64,000 nucleotides of DNA from Acinetobacter sp. ANC 4805 (lineage in GTDB: Bacteria; Pseudomonadota; Gammaproteobacteria; Pseudomonadales; Moraxellaceae): contig NZ_JAKZGD010000001.1 in NCBI RefSeq assembly GCF_022549495.1, positions 310,001 through 374,000 of the forward strand. The letters are read 5' to 3'. Position 1 is the first letter of the stretch. Each line of letters begins with the position of its first letter. Below, in pieces: positions 55,170 through 64,000 of this stretch. Both the position numbers and the translations under genes were made by a program. The notes beneath the pieces were generated by a model. The model was not told the origin of the DNA and ran no database searches. It saw only the letters and a list, made by a program, of their open reading frames with translations.

Positions 55170-58100
55170 ATGGGTATTCATGTTATTCAAAGTCAACGTC
55201 TCGATGTGTTATTACAAGGCGTGATGGCATCAATTACCCAACCGAGTAATTCCGTATTTCAGGTGTTTAAAACCCAGCATTTTATTGTCCCTAGCCCCGC
55301 ACAAGAACAATGGTTGACCCAGAAAATTGCTGAACAACAGGGTATGACTGCCAATTATCAATTTCATCAAAAAATTCGCGGTTTTCAATGGTATGCCTAT
55401 CAACAAGTACTTGAAAACAAAGAACAGGTTCGTAAAGCCAATATTCCACGATTAATTTTAAAATGGCGTATCCATCAAGCCTTACAACCTTCGATTCAGC
55501 CTGAACAAAATACCCTTGCACAAGATCATCCTTTATATTCGATTGTGCAACGGATTTATGACAGTGCAGATCAGTTGAAACACAGCACAGAAAAACAGCT
55601 TAAAAAGCAAAGTATGTTGTATTGGGTCGCAGAACAAGTCTCACAATTATTTAACAACTACATGATTTATCGTGGTTATTGTCAACGTCGATGCCAAGGT
55701 CAGTGTACTTGTTCAGGTAACTGGCTATCGGCTTGGGGGCAAAATAAAGCCCTGAATATTGAACATTTAATGTCGCAAACGGATCAACAAACTTCCGCCT
55801 TTACATTACAACAAACTGAACAGCTAGAAGCTTGGCAGCGTTGGTTATGGCAAAACTATTTCCATGCCGATTTTGTTGAAATGCAAGGTATTGATGCTGA
55901 CTTTTGGGAAATTTTAGATAACCAACAGACTCGATCACAGGCATTATCACAGTTACCGCATCAGGTGATTGTATTTACAATCTTGGATTTGCCACCGAGC
56001 CAGCTACAGTTTTTACGCCGTTTGGGGCAATATCTGAATGTGGTGATTTTGCACTATAACCCATCGCAAGAATATTGGGCAGACAGTGTCGATCCGTTAT
56101 GGAAACAGCGATACGATTTGGGTGTTAAAGAGCGTTTTATTGCTAAAAACCCTAAGGCAACTGATGCAGAAATCTCGGCATTTTTTGAAAGCTTTAGTTT
56201 AGGTTTTAATGCGTTAAACCGTGAATCTCGTCATCCCTTGCTGACACGGTTAGGTAAACAGGCACGAGATAACTTCTCCTTATTGTCTCAACTTTCAGCA
56301 GGGGAAGAAGGCAATTGGGTTGATGCCTTTGTTGACCATTTTCCTGAGAACTTACTTGGTAAAATTCAGTCAGATATTTTCTATTTGGCTGAACCGATCG
56401 CAGCGCAATATGAATTAGCTGCGGATGATGAATCAGTTCAGATTCATGTGTGCCATTCCAGTATCAGACAACTGGAAGTGTTAAAAGAGCAGTTGGTGCA
56501 TTGGTTGTCGCAAGCCGATGTAATACCTCGCCGTCCAAGTGATGTATTGATTTTGACCCCAAATCTCACTGAACTTGAGCCACTCATTCGGAGTATTTTC
56601 CCTTCGGCACCCAATGATCATGAAGTCTTTTTACCTGTTAAAATTGCAGGTGTAGCACAGTTAGATGCCTTAAATGCATGGCGAGCCGTACTCGGACGTT
56701 TACAATTGACGCAAGGGCGTTTAACGCAAGATGACTTTGCGGATTGGTTGAATTTATCAGCAACTCAGCAACGATATGGCTTCGATTATAGCCAAGCCCA
56801 ACGCATCTTGGCGTTGCTCAATGATGCTGGTTTCAAACGTGGTTTGGACGAGCAACATCTCAAACAAAGTTTAAGCGCAGATGATCAAGACTATCGTTAT
56901 AGCCTTAAATTTGCGTTGGATCGCTTAGCTTTAGGAATTGCAGTGCCTGCGCATGTGATGGTGAAACAAACGCTCAGTTATGCATTGGTACAGCCAAGTG
57001 ACTTTGAATTGATTGGGATTTTGATTCAGATTTATCATGATTTATCAGCGCGTAGAAATTGGTTGGTGGCACATGAACAAGGGCAACGTTTGCCTGTAGA
57101 AACATGGTTAAACCATATCAAAGCAGATGTCCAAGAGTTTGAACAAGCGGATATCGTGGCATTAAAAGCCGTTCGTGAGATTATCCAAAAGCAAGAACGT
57201 ATGTTGACCTTGGCAAGTTATTATGACGATGCGGAAAACCAGTTACGGCAAATCTCTCTGCCATTGCCTTATATTATCGAAGAAATCCAACGCAGCTTAG
57301 AAAGTCAGTCGGCACAAGTTGAACCGACGGGGCAAATTACTTTTAGCCAAATTGGACAAATTCGCCCGATTCCTTATCGTTTGATTGTGTTATTGAATTT
57401 GGATACAGGTAAGTTTCCAAATCGGGACAGCCATGTTCCTTTTGATTTAATGGATGCATTACGTCAACAATTGGGTGATCGTTCTCGCTTAGAAGATGAC
57501 CAAGGGGCTTTCTTGGATGCGGTATTGTTGGCGCAAGAGCAAATTTGGTTATTTTATAATGGCTTTGATTTTGGCGATGGTGAAGTGCGAGAGCCGTCCA
57601 GTGTGCTGCAAGGTTTCCGAGATCATTTGGCTTTGATCGTGAAGCCTTCGCTCTCTAAGTCTTTACCTGTGGGAGAGACTTCCCACACCTTTTCTGAAAG
57701 AGGGGTTAAGGGGGATTCTTTGGGGGAAGACTATGAAGCTTTACAAATCCCTTCACAGCTCTATCCACTTTACCATCTGCATCGCTTACAGCCTTTTGAT
57801 CCACTGGGCTTTATTGCTGATCGTCCTGTGCGTTATCAAGACCACTGGTTTAAAGTGGCATCGCAAATTCAGCAAGTCAAAGGTGAACGACAAGCTTGGG
57901 TCAATACAGCTTATCCAATTGAACAGAATGAAATGCTTATTTTGAATAGTCAGCAATGGATTCAGGATGTGTGTTTCCCTGCACGATTGTATTTAAAAAC
58001 CTTGGGTGTGGAAAATTTAAGTAGTGCGGAAGTGCTGGATCAAAGTGAGCCTTTATTGTTAGATGGTTTAGGCAAATATGCGATTCGCCATTTTTTACAG

Positions 58101-58844
58101 CAGCGTGATGAAACGCTTTCATTGGACATGTTGCAAGATCAATTACCTGTTGGCAAGGTTCAGCAAAGTGCTTGGCAGCAAAGTTGTTTAGAGCAACAAC
58201 GCTTATTAGAGCGTTTACAACAATATGCGGCTGTACCAACGGAAACGACACAGCGTGTTTGGCGGATATCGAAACAATTACAAATGAGTTGTCTGACCCC
58301 TAAACAATTGACACAAGACTGGGTGAGTTTGGATGCTTCTAGCGCACGTGCCAAACGGCTGACCAAAGTCTGGTTGGAATATTTGTTGTGGCTCACGTTC
58401 TTAAATAGCGATTCAGTAACTAAGAAACGCCGTATTGTGGTGTTTAGCGATCAAACCGTGATTTGTGAAGGGCTCGATACTGAGCAAGCACAGTCTTATT
58501 TAAATGATTGGTTGCGATTATGGCAGGATGCACAGCAACAACCTGTGGTTTTACCCGCAGCATTATTGTTAAAACCGTTGGAAAAAGGCAAACAGCATGA
58601 ATGGATTGAGCTAGAGTCAAAGCAAATTTTAGCTGAAGATAGTCAAAAACAAGTGTTGAAAGACTGGAATGATACAGGGGATTTCTCTGGTTTGGATATG
58701 ACCCAAAACGAAGCCTGTAAATTGCATCGTGACTGGAAATTTATTTTACAGGAACAGGATGCAACCGCGTTATTACACGATGCCTGTGATCATTATGCTT
58801 ATGCACTGTACCAACCAATTTTTGAATTTCTACGTGTGGAGTAA
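55170..58844 (+). CDS. recC: Exodeoxyribonuclease V subunit RecC with repeat-derived insert
   Basis: 1224-aa subunit of RecBCD, which resects double-strand breaks and recognises Chi. Family features: MGIHVIQSQRLDVLLQGVM start, VPSPAQEQWL, the inactive helicase folds, and the C-terminal domain contacting RecB (HYAYALYQPIFEFLRV at the end). About 100 residues longer than E. coli RecC (1122). Near residues 833-855 an in-frame palindromic repeat (57668-57717) is translated as GETSHTFSERGVKGDS. The protein remains open through it. recB follows after three bases. Confidence 0.94.
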   Translation: MGIHVIQSQRLDVLLQGVMASITQPSNSVFQVFKTQHFIVPSPAQEQWLTQKIAEQQGMTANYQFHQKIRGFQWYAYQQVLENKEQVRKANIPRLILKWRIHQALQPSIQPEQNTLAQDHPLYSIVQRIYDSADQLKHSTEKQLKKQSMLYWVAEQVSQLFNNYMIYRGYCQRRCQGQCTCSGNWLSAWGQNKALNIEHLMSQTDQQTSAFTLQQTEQLEAWQRWLWQNYFHADFVEMQGIDADFWEILDNQQTRSQALSQLPHQVIVFTILDLPPSQLQFLRRLGQYLNVVILHYNPSQEYWADSVDPLWKQRYDLGVKERFIAKNPKATDAEISAFFESFSLGFNALNRESRHPLLTRLGKQARDNFSLLSQLSAGEEGNWVDAFVDHFPENLLGKIQSDIFYLAEPIAAQYELAADDESVQIHVCHSSIRQLEVLKEQLVHWLSQADVIPRRPSDVLILTPNLTELEPLIRSIFPSAPNDHEVFLPVKIAGVAQLDALNAWRAVLGRLQLTQGRLTQDDFADWLNLSATQQRYGFDYSQAQRILALLNDAGFKRGLDEQHLKQSLSADDQDYRYSLKFALDRLALGIAVPAHVMVKQTLSYALVQPSDFELIGILIQIYHDLSARRNWLVAHEQGQRLPVETWLNHIKADVQEFEQADIVALKAVREIIQKQERMLTLASYYDDAENQLRQISLPLPYIIEEIQRSLESQSAQVEPTGQITFSQIGQIRPIPYRLIVLLNLDTGKFPNRDSHVPFDLMDALRQQLGDRSRLEDDQGAFLDAVLLAQEQIWLFYNGFDFGDGEVREPSSVLQGFRDHLALIVKPSLSKSLPVGETSHTFSERGVKGDSLGEDYEALQIPSQLYPLYHLHRLQPFDPLGFIADRPVRYQDHWFKVASQIQQVKGERQAWVNTAYPIEQNEMLILNSQQWIQDVCFPARLYLKTLGVENLSSAEVLDQSEPLLLDGLGKYAIRHFLQQRDETLSLDMLQDQLPVGKVQQSAWQQSCLEQQRLLERLQQYAAVPTETTQRVWRISKQLQMSCLTPKQLTQDWVSLDASSARAKRLTKVWLEYLLWLTFLNSDSVTKKRRIVVFSDQTVICEGLDTEQAQSYLNDWLRLWQDAQQQPVVLPAALLLKPLEKGKQHEWIELESKQILAEDSQKQVLKDWNDTGDFSGLDMTQNEACKLHRDWKFILQEQDATALLHDACDHYAYALYQPIFEFLRVE
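57668..57717 (+). repeat. Palindromic repeat element within recC
   Basis: Inverted repeat TGTGGGA-GAGACT-TCCCACA at 57668-57687, then GAAAGAGGGGTTAAGGGGGATT at 57696-57717 in two words, matching the tail of repeat copy B at 45619-45640 (AAAAGGGGGATTTAGGGGGATT in two words). The matching is close but not exact. Confidence 0.65.
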
Positions 58845-58847
58845 GAC

Positions 58848-61800
58848 ATGAGTTCACAATATCCAGTGTCTTATCAACCCATTCGTGATATTCAATTTGA
58901 AGGTTTACATCTGATTGAAGCCTCCGCTGGTACAGGTAAAACCTATACCTTATCGAGTTTGATGGTACGGATTTTTCTAGAAAAATATTTACCTAATCAG
59001 GTGATTGCTACGACTTTTACGCGTGCTGCTGCTGCCGAGCTAAAAAGCCGTATTCGTTTACGTTTGGTCGAGATCCAAGAATATTTAGAGCCATTACGTA
59101 GCGTATTAGAAACGGATATTCATAAACTTGTAGAACATGAGTCAGACCCACTGAAGCAACACCTTTTGCAAAGCTTTGCACCTCGTATGGCATATGCTTG
59201 TGAACGGCTAAAATTGGTGATTGATCAATTAGATGAGTTGTTTGTTGGAACACTAGATAGCTTCAGTCAAAAGCTATTGCGAGAATTTGCCTTTGAAAGT
59301 GGCAAAATTGAACGCGCTCAGATCACCGAAGATGCAAAAGCATATACGCGTCAACTGATTCATGATGTATTAAGAGAATGGATTCAATTACAGCCACAGC
59401 AAGTGATTGATACACTTTATACGGTGGGTGGGCTCAAAAGTGTTGATCATTTTGTGGGGATGGTCGAAAGCTCGCTGAATTTTAGTTCAGCCCAATTTAA
59501 ATTACCCGAAATGCCTGAAATTGAGCTAGCTCAACGACAACAATGGCAACAGCAAGCACAGCAGATTGAATTGAGTGGCTTAGCTGAATATTACAATTTG
59601 GATGGGGCTTATTATAGCTATATTAATGGCACATCTTTCCGTAACAATGCATTCAATAAATTGTTTAGTGAATCATTGCCACTTTTATTAAAAGCCTTAG
59701 ATACACCAGAGAATGTACAGGTTTTTGATGCCTATTTTGCCGATGCTCGAGATGCGGTATTTAAGTTTTTAGACAAACTCGAGCATCAAAAGATTTTCAA
59801 AAAATGTCCAGCGGATGTTGCGGAAGGTTTTTATCAGCACCCAACGATTTTACAACTTCAAAAGCTCTGCCACGCATTACAAAGAACACAGCAGCAATTT
59901 GAACAACTACAGGTATATTTAAAAGCGTATTTATGTATTGAAGTCAAAAAACGATTGCCTCAAGTGTTGCAACAAAAAGGTGAAACCACTTTTGCTCAGC
60001 AAATTAAAACACTTTCAGAAGCTTTAAAAGGTGAGCAAGGGCAACGTTTTGCGGTGTTTGTACAAGCACGATATCCGTTGATTTTAGTGGATGAGTTTCA
60101 GGATACCAACCAAGATCAGGATGATATGTTAGCCAGTATTTGGCGGCATCCGCAACGTTATCAAAAGGGCTGCATGATTATGGTGGGAGACCGTAAGCAA
60201 GCGATTTATGGTTTCCGTGGTGGAGATATGCTGACTTTCCTGAATGCGTATCAGGATATTATGGCGAAGCAAGGGCATGAATATAAATTGATTCATAACC
60301 ATCGCTCCGTCAAGCAGTTGGTAGAAGTGGTAGATGCACTATTTCAGCGACAGATGGATTTTGGTGAACAGGTTGTGTATGACCCGATTCAAGCAGGTTC
60401 ACGTCCACATCCTGCTTTAATTGAACATGCACAGATTAATCCTGCACCTTTGCGTTGGTTACAGTTGCAAGAGGGGAGTGAACAAGCGACTCAAGTGGCT
60501 TGGAAAATTCAAACCTTATTGAATCAGGCATATGCCAAGCAATTATATTTAGACGCTGAAACACAGCAAGCGATCGGTGAGGATGATATTGCTGTGCTTT
60601 CCCGTAGCCATCGCCAACTCGATGAAGTGCAATATGTGCTAGAGCGCATTGGGATTCGGGTAAATCGACCATCGAAACGTAGTGTGTTTGATTCAGCGAT
60701 TGCGCAAGATGTAGGTGCATTATTCACCGCATTACTTCATCCTTATGATGAAGCCAAGTTAAAACGTGCGTTACTGAGTCGTTTATTTGGTTTTGATTTA
60801 ACTCGGTTATTGGCATTGGAACAAAGTGCCGAGGGGTTAAGCCATTATATCCAGCAATTCGATGATATTCGTGAGATGTGGCTCAATCAAGGTTTCTTGG
60901 CAGCATGGCAGTGTTGTCTAAACCAGTTTGGTATTTGGCAGCAATTGGTTGCCACCCAAAGCAAAGACAATGAGCGAGCTGTGGTGAATTTGCGTCACCT
61001 GACCGATATCTTGAGTCGGCGTAGCGAGCATGTGCAAGGTATACAAAACCTGTATCACTGGTATTTAAAACAATTGCACTCACCTAGTGATCGGGAGTGG
61101 GAACTCGAACACAAGCTGTCGAATGAGGCAGGTGTGCAGTTGATGACCATCCATCAATCCAAAGGTCTAGAATATAAAATCGTATTTCTGTTAGGTGCGA
61201 ATAAAGCTTTTTCAGAAGTACAAAAAACTTTAAATTTCTCGACAACGGACATTCAAGTGCCTGAAACAGGACAAACTAGAACCCAACGTGTTGTCGCCAT
61301 TGCAGATAAAAACTTCTTACAACAAACAGAACTGGATCAACATCAACAACGTGCTTTAGCTGAACAAAATCGGTTGTGGTATGTGGCACTGACACGTGCC
61401 AGTCATCGTGTCTATGCGGTGTTTGAGCCTGAAAAGGGTGATAAAAATAAACACGCTGGATTGGCATTTTGGAAGAATCAAGGAGCAAGCTTCCAGCATC
61501 CGTATAGCTTGGATGAGGCTTTGATTTTAGAGCGACCAAAGGCTTTACAGACACAGCACTCACAACAGAACATTATTATTTCAGCAAAATTGTTACCTAC
61601 GCAGCGTTTTTATGCACGTGCTAAGACCAGTTTTAGTTACCTCGCACAGCATTTAAAACACAAAGCGAATCGTGTTGATCGTTTAGCCAATATTGATGCC
61701 GATTTTGAGCAAGCAGAAGATGAGTTGAATTTGGCTGAACTGGAAAATAGAGCAACGGCTCAACCGATTGCTTGGATTAAACAATATTTCCCGAAAGGGA

Positions 61801-62561
61801 CGTTAGCAGGGAATTTTCTGCACGAAATTTTTGAGCAGATTGATTTCCAACGACCTCAGACATGGCGTGAAGAAATCCGCCGTCGTTTTAAAAATACCTA
61901 TCAAGGTTTATGGTCAGCACTGTTGGAACAGTACCAACAACATTTTCCAAAACAGGAAAATGCAGAGCAGCAATTATATGAATGGATTGTGGCGTGGTTA
62001 GCTGAAGTATTACAGACACCTCTCAATCATAGCTTTCAACTACAACAATTAGTCACAGGGCAATATTTATCAGAGTGTCCGTTTTATTTGGCATTGTCAG
62101 ACCGTGTCCTTGCTATGCAACGGGTGCAGCAACTCTTTGAGGAATATGGCATCGACATGCCTGAGTTACTTGAGGCTAAATCTGCTCGCTATCTGAATGG
62201 TTCAATCGACTTGGTTTATTTTGATGGCCAGCGCTACCATATTGCCGATTATAAAAGTAATTATTTGGGTGCAGAACAGGCGGATTATCAGCAAGCACAG
62301 ATTGCTGAAAGCATGTCGTTGTCGAGCTATTGGTTACAAGCCGCTTTATATTTAGTGGCATTGCATCGTTATCTCAGTGTGAAATTGCAGGATTACGATA
62401 TGCAACAGCATTTGGGTGGTGCGTCTTATTTGTATTTGCGTGGGATGAATGGGCAAGCACAGCAAGGTTATTTTTACTGGAAACCTGAGGACGAGTTTAT
62501 TTTACGCTTAGATGCGATTCTCGGATATTTCACTGAGGATAAAGCAGGAAAAATAGTGTAG
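58848..62561 (+). CDS. recB: Exodeoxyribonuclease V subunit RecB (helicase-nuclease)
   Basis: 1237-aa 3'-5' SF1 helicase and the only nuclease of RecBCD. Motif I EASAGTGKTYTL (near 22-33), II LVDEFQDTNQDQ (near 412-423), III GDRKQAIYGFRGGD, V TIHQSKGLEYKIVFL and VI LWYVALTRASHRVYAVF. The C-terminal nuclease has GNFLHEIFE (near 990) and the active site NGSIDLVYF ... YHIADYKSN (near 1115-1140). GGAG lies just before the ATG. Confidence 0.97.
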   Translation: MSSQYPVSYQPIRDIQFEGLHLIEASAGTGKTYTLSSLMVRIFLEKYLPNQVIATTFTRAAAAELKSRIRLRLVEIQEYLEPLRSVLETDIHKLVEHESDPLKQHLLQSFAPRMAYACERLKLVIDQLDELFVGTLDSFSQKLLREFAFESGKIERAQITEDAKAYTRQLIHDVLREWIQLQPQQVIDTLYTVGGLKSVDHFVGMVESSLNFSSAQFKLPEMPEIELAQRQQWQQQAQQIELSGLAEYYNLDGAYYSYINGTSFRNNAFNKLFSESLPLLLKALDTPENVQVFDAYFADARDAVFKFLDKLEHQKIFKKCPADVAEGFYQHPTILQLQKLCHALQRTQQQFEQLQVYLKAYLCIEVKKRLPQVLQQKGETTFAQQIKTLSEALKGEQGQRFAVFVQARYPLILVDEFQDTNQDQDDMLASIWRHPQRYQKGCMIMVGDRKQAIYGFRGGDMLTFLNAYQDIMAKQGHEYKLIHNHRSVKQLVEVVDALFQRQMDFGEQVVYDPIQAGSRPHPALIEHAQINPAPLRWLQLQEGSEQATQVAWKIQTLLNQAYAKQLYLDAETQQAIGEDDIAVLSRSHRQLDEVQYVLERIGIRVNRPSKRSVFDSAIAQDVGALFTALLHPYDEAKLKRALLSRLFGFDLTRLLALEQSAEGLSHYIQQFDDIREMWLNQGFLAAWQCCLNQFGIWQQLVATQSKDNERAVVNLRHLTDILSRRSEHVQGIQNLYHWYLKQLHSPSDREWELEHKLSNEAGVQLMTIHQSKGLEYKIVFLLGANKAFSEVQKTLNFSTTDIQVPETGQTRTQRVVAIADKNFLQQTELDQHQQRALAEQNRLWYVALTRASHRVYAVFEPEKGDKNKHAGLAFWKNQGASFQHPYSLDEALILERPKALQTQHSQQNIIISAKLLPTQRFYARAKTSFSYLAQHLKHKANRVDRLANIDADFEQAEDELNLAELENRATAQPIAWIKQYFPKGTLAGNFLHEIFEQIDFQRPQTWREEIRRRFKNTYQGLWSALLEQYQQHFPKQENAEQQLYEWIVAWLAEVLQTPLNHSFQLQQLVTGQYLSECPFYLALSDRVLAMQRVQQLFEEYGIDMPELLEAKSARYLNGSIDLVYFDGQRYHIADYKSNYLGAEQADYQQAQIAESMSLSSYWLQAALYLVALHRYLSVKLQDYDMQQHLGGASYLYLRGMNGQAQQGYFYWKPEDEFILRLDAILGYFTEDKAGKIV

Positions 62562-62599
62562 ATAAAATAGATGATTTTAGATTAAACAAAAACTTATCA

Positions 62600-62671
62600 T
62601 GTGGATAAGAGTGTTTATAACCTTGTGGACAAGCGTGTGGGTAAGTTTGAGGATAACTCTGTGGACAAGCT
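62600..62671 (+). repeat. Six tandem 12-bp units with DnaA-box-like 9-mers
   Basis: Units at 62600, 62612, 62624, 62636, 62648 and 62660: TGTGGATAA, TGTTTATAA, TGTGGACAA, TGTGGGTAA, TGAGGATAA and TGTGGACAA, each followed by three variable bases. The first is a perfect complement of the DnaA box TTATCCACA; units 3, 4, 5 and 6 have one mismatch and unit 2 has two. CTTATC-ATGTG-GATAAG at 62593-62609 is an inverted repeat at the left edge. Confidence 0.85.
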
Positions 62672-62693
62672 AATCAGTGGTCAGTCAGAACAA

Positions 62694-64000
62694 ATGACTT
62701 GGTTGAATATGTGGAGTAACTACCTCACACAAGCACCATTTTCTCAGTCTGCTCAAGCAGTTAACGCTGCGCATATTTTACAGCAATTGGTTGAAGCCAG
62801 CTTGCAAGGTGACAGTTGTATCGAAGTCGATACGACACAGCTTGAAGCACTGGGTGATTTAGCTGTTTCGAGCGAAATCGCAACAACTCAGGTTGCCCCA
62901 TGTGTCTACGATCAGCAGGGCTTGGCATTATACCGATATTGGCAACTAGAGCAACGCCTCGCTCATCAGATTTGTCGATTAAAGCGACAAACGACTCAGA
63001 CTATAGACCTTTCAAGCTATCAAAATTTATTGAGTGATGAATATCAACAAGCTGCATTGAAAATGGTATTGCAACAATGGCTCAGTATCATTACGGGCGG
63101 ACCTGGAACAGGTAAAACCTATACCTTGGCACGTATTATTGCTGCCTTGAACCAGATGATTCCTGATATTCGTATTGCGATGGCAGCACCGACAGGGAAA
63201 GCAGCACAACGAATGCAAGAGGCATTGCAAAATTCCTTTAATGATCCAAAACTATTGGAATCAGGTCTCATTACCGATGAATTGCGTAACCAAACGACGC
63301 AAACCTTACATCGGTTATTGGGCATGGGTAATCGACAAACGCCTCGTTTTGATCAGAAACAACCCTTACCTTATGATGTGATCGTGGTGGATGAAGCCTC
63401 AATGCTGGATTTAAATCTAGCAACTGCATTATTTGAAGCGGTTCCTGATCATTGTCGTATTATTTTATTGGGCGATGCCAATCAATTGGCTTCGGTTGAC
63501 GTCGGCTCAGTTTTGGCGGATTTACAGCAAGTTGATGCTTTGGCAGAGAATCGTGTGCAGCTTAAAAATAGCCGTCGCTTTTCAGATGAAGCCAAAATTG
63601 GGCAATTTGCACGATTTATTCAAGCTCAGCAACATGCAACAGCACATCATTCCGTTTTGTCGAAGTTAGAGACAGAAATTGTCAAAGCAGAGGGATTGCA
63701 ACCGATTACATTCTCCAAAGAGATGCTTGATCTGATCCAATTGGAATATTTGCCAGAGCAGTATGATATTGAGCCTTATCAACAGAAACTGATGTATGGA
63801 TTTCAAAACTATCTAGCAGCTTTAAATGACTATATATACCGAGGTGATGCAGCAGATGACATTCAACAGGTGATTCGGGCATTTGATGACTATCGGATAC
63901 TTGCAGCAGTCAAGCATGGCGCTTTAGGTATAGAGCAGTTAAATCGCTATGCAGAACGATGGTTGAATCAGCAACTTAAACAAATTGCGGTGGGAGATTG
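62694..64000 (+). CDS. recD: Exodeoxyribonuclease V subunit RecD (5'-3' helicase), 3' end outside window
   Basis: At least 435 codons of the SF1B helicase of RecBCD. N-terminal RecB-binding part, then Walker A GGPGTGKTYTLA (135-146), Ia MAAPTGKAAQRM, II VVDEASMLDL (near 231) and III LLGDANQLASVDVGSVL. The frame continues to the window end. ATG 62694 (MTWLNMWSNYLTQAPFSQ) is preferred; the frame also extends upstream through the 12-bp array, where several GTG codons exist, the first at 62601. Codons there translate as a VDKx repeat. No clear ribosome binding site precedes 62694. Confidence 0.93.
   Translation, partial: MTWLNMWSNYLTQAPFSQSAQAVNAAHILQQLVEASLQGDSCIEVDTTQLEALGDLAVSSEIATTQVAPCVYDQQGLALYRYWQLEQRLAHQICRLKRQTTQTIDLSSYQNLLSDEYQQAALKMVLQQWLSIITGGPGTGKTYTLARIIAALNQMIPDIRIAMAAPTGKAAQRMQEALQNSFNDPKLLESGLITDELRNQTTQTLHRLLGMGNRQTPRFDQKQPLPYDVIVVDEASMLDLNLATALFEAVPDHCRIILLGDANQLASVDVGSVLADLQQVDALAENRVQLKNSRRFSDEAKIGQFARFIQAQQHATAHHSVLSKLETEIVKAEGLQPITFSKEMLDLIQLEYLPEQYDIEPYQQKLMYGFQNYLAALNDYIYRGDAADDIQQVIRAFDDYRILAAVKHGALGIEQLNRYAERWLNQQLKQIAVGD

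Noticed and set aside
62601-62603. GTG at 62601 as the recD start
   Set aside because: It would place a VDKx repeat in front of the helicase with no family support; ATG 62694 fits the expected N-terminus better, though this is not proven.
62600-62671. CRISPR array
   Set aside because: The period is 12 bases, with three-base spacers and no repeats of 23-40 bases; no cas genes are nearby.

Overview
The window is ordinary core chromosome from a gammaproteobacterium of the genus Acinetobacter. The evidence is gene order and protein type, not a database search: serA next to a D-2-hydroxyglutarate dehydrogenase, uvrC-pgsA, pilBCD-coaE, tpiA-secG-tRNA-rimP-nusA-infB-rbfA, a fused mnhA, ubiE-ubiJ-ubiB, a double-domain polyphosphate:AMP phosphotransferase resembling the A. 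johnsonii enzyme, and recC-recB-recD. Composition is AT-rich overall, with housekeeping genes clearly richer in GC than several accessory ones. I see no insertion sequence, prophage, CRISPR array or rRNA.

Layout. 1-4 kb: an RhtA-type exporter cut by the window edge, serA, and a divergent FAD dehydrogenase. 4-10 kb: an AT-rich unknown exported protein, then uvrC, a DOPA-dioxygenase-like protein, a thioesterase, pgsA and a TolB-like protein. 10-15 kb: an IclR regulator divergent from a FUSC/DUF1656/HlyD efflux set. 15-21 kb: ruvX, yqgE and recN on the minus strand, then ppnP, rlmB and an EamA transporter on the plus strand. 20-25 kb: coaE-pilD-pilC-pilB, assembling type IV pili. 25-32 kb: tpiA, secG, tRNA-Leu(GAG), two identical initiator tRNAs, rimP-nusA-infB-rbfA. 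32-40 kb: an AT-rich rmuC and the six-gene mnhACDEFG cation/proton antiporter operon with A and B fused. 40-45 kb: a small membrane protein and an operon of hisIE, an FBH1-like SF1 helicase and an AAA/ABC-type ATPase. 45-55 kb: a small membrane protein, VOC protein, FAD monooxygenase, SMI1/KNR4 protein, ubiB-ubiJ-ubiE, an FFLEELY-like protein, pap and a DUF697-like protein. 55-64 kb: recC, recB and a recD cut by the window end.

Functional links. SerA and the neighbouring D-2-HG dehydrogenase probably form a redox-coupled pair. UvrC, RuvX, RecN, RmuC, the FBH1-like helicase and RecBCD are all DNA repair or recombination functions, but are dispersed. UbiE, UbiJ and UbiB make ubiquinone. PilB, PilC and PilD export and process pilins.

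The most unusual signals are: six tandem 12-bp units, each carrying a DnaA-box-like 9-mer, between recB and recD; dispersed palindromic repeats, one of which lies in frame inside recC and possibly a relative inside ubiE; and the helicase/ATPase pair in the his operon, whose ATPase has Gln in place of the Walker B glutamate.
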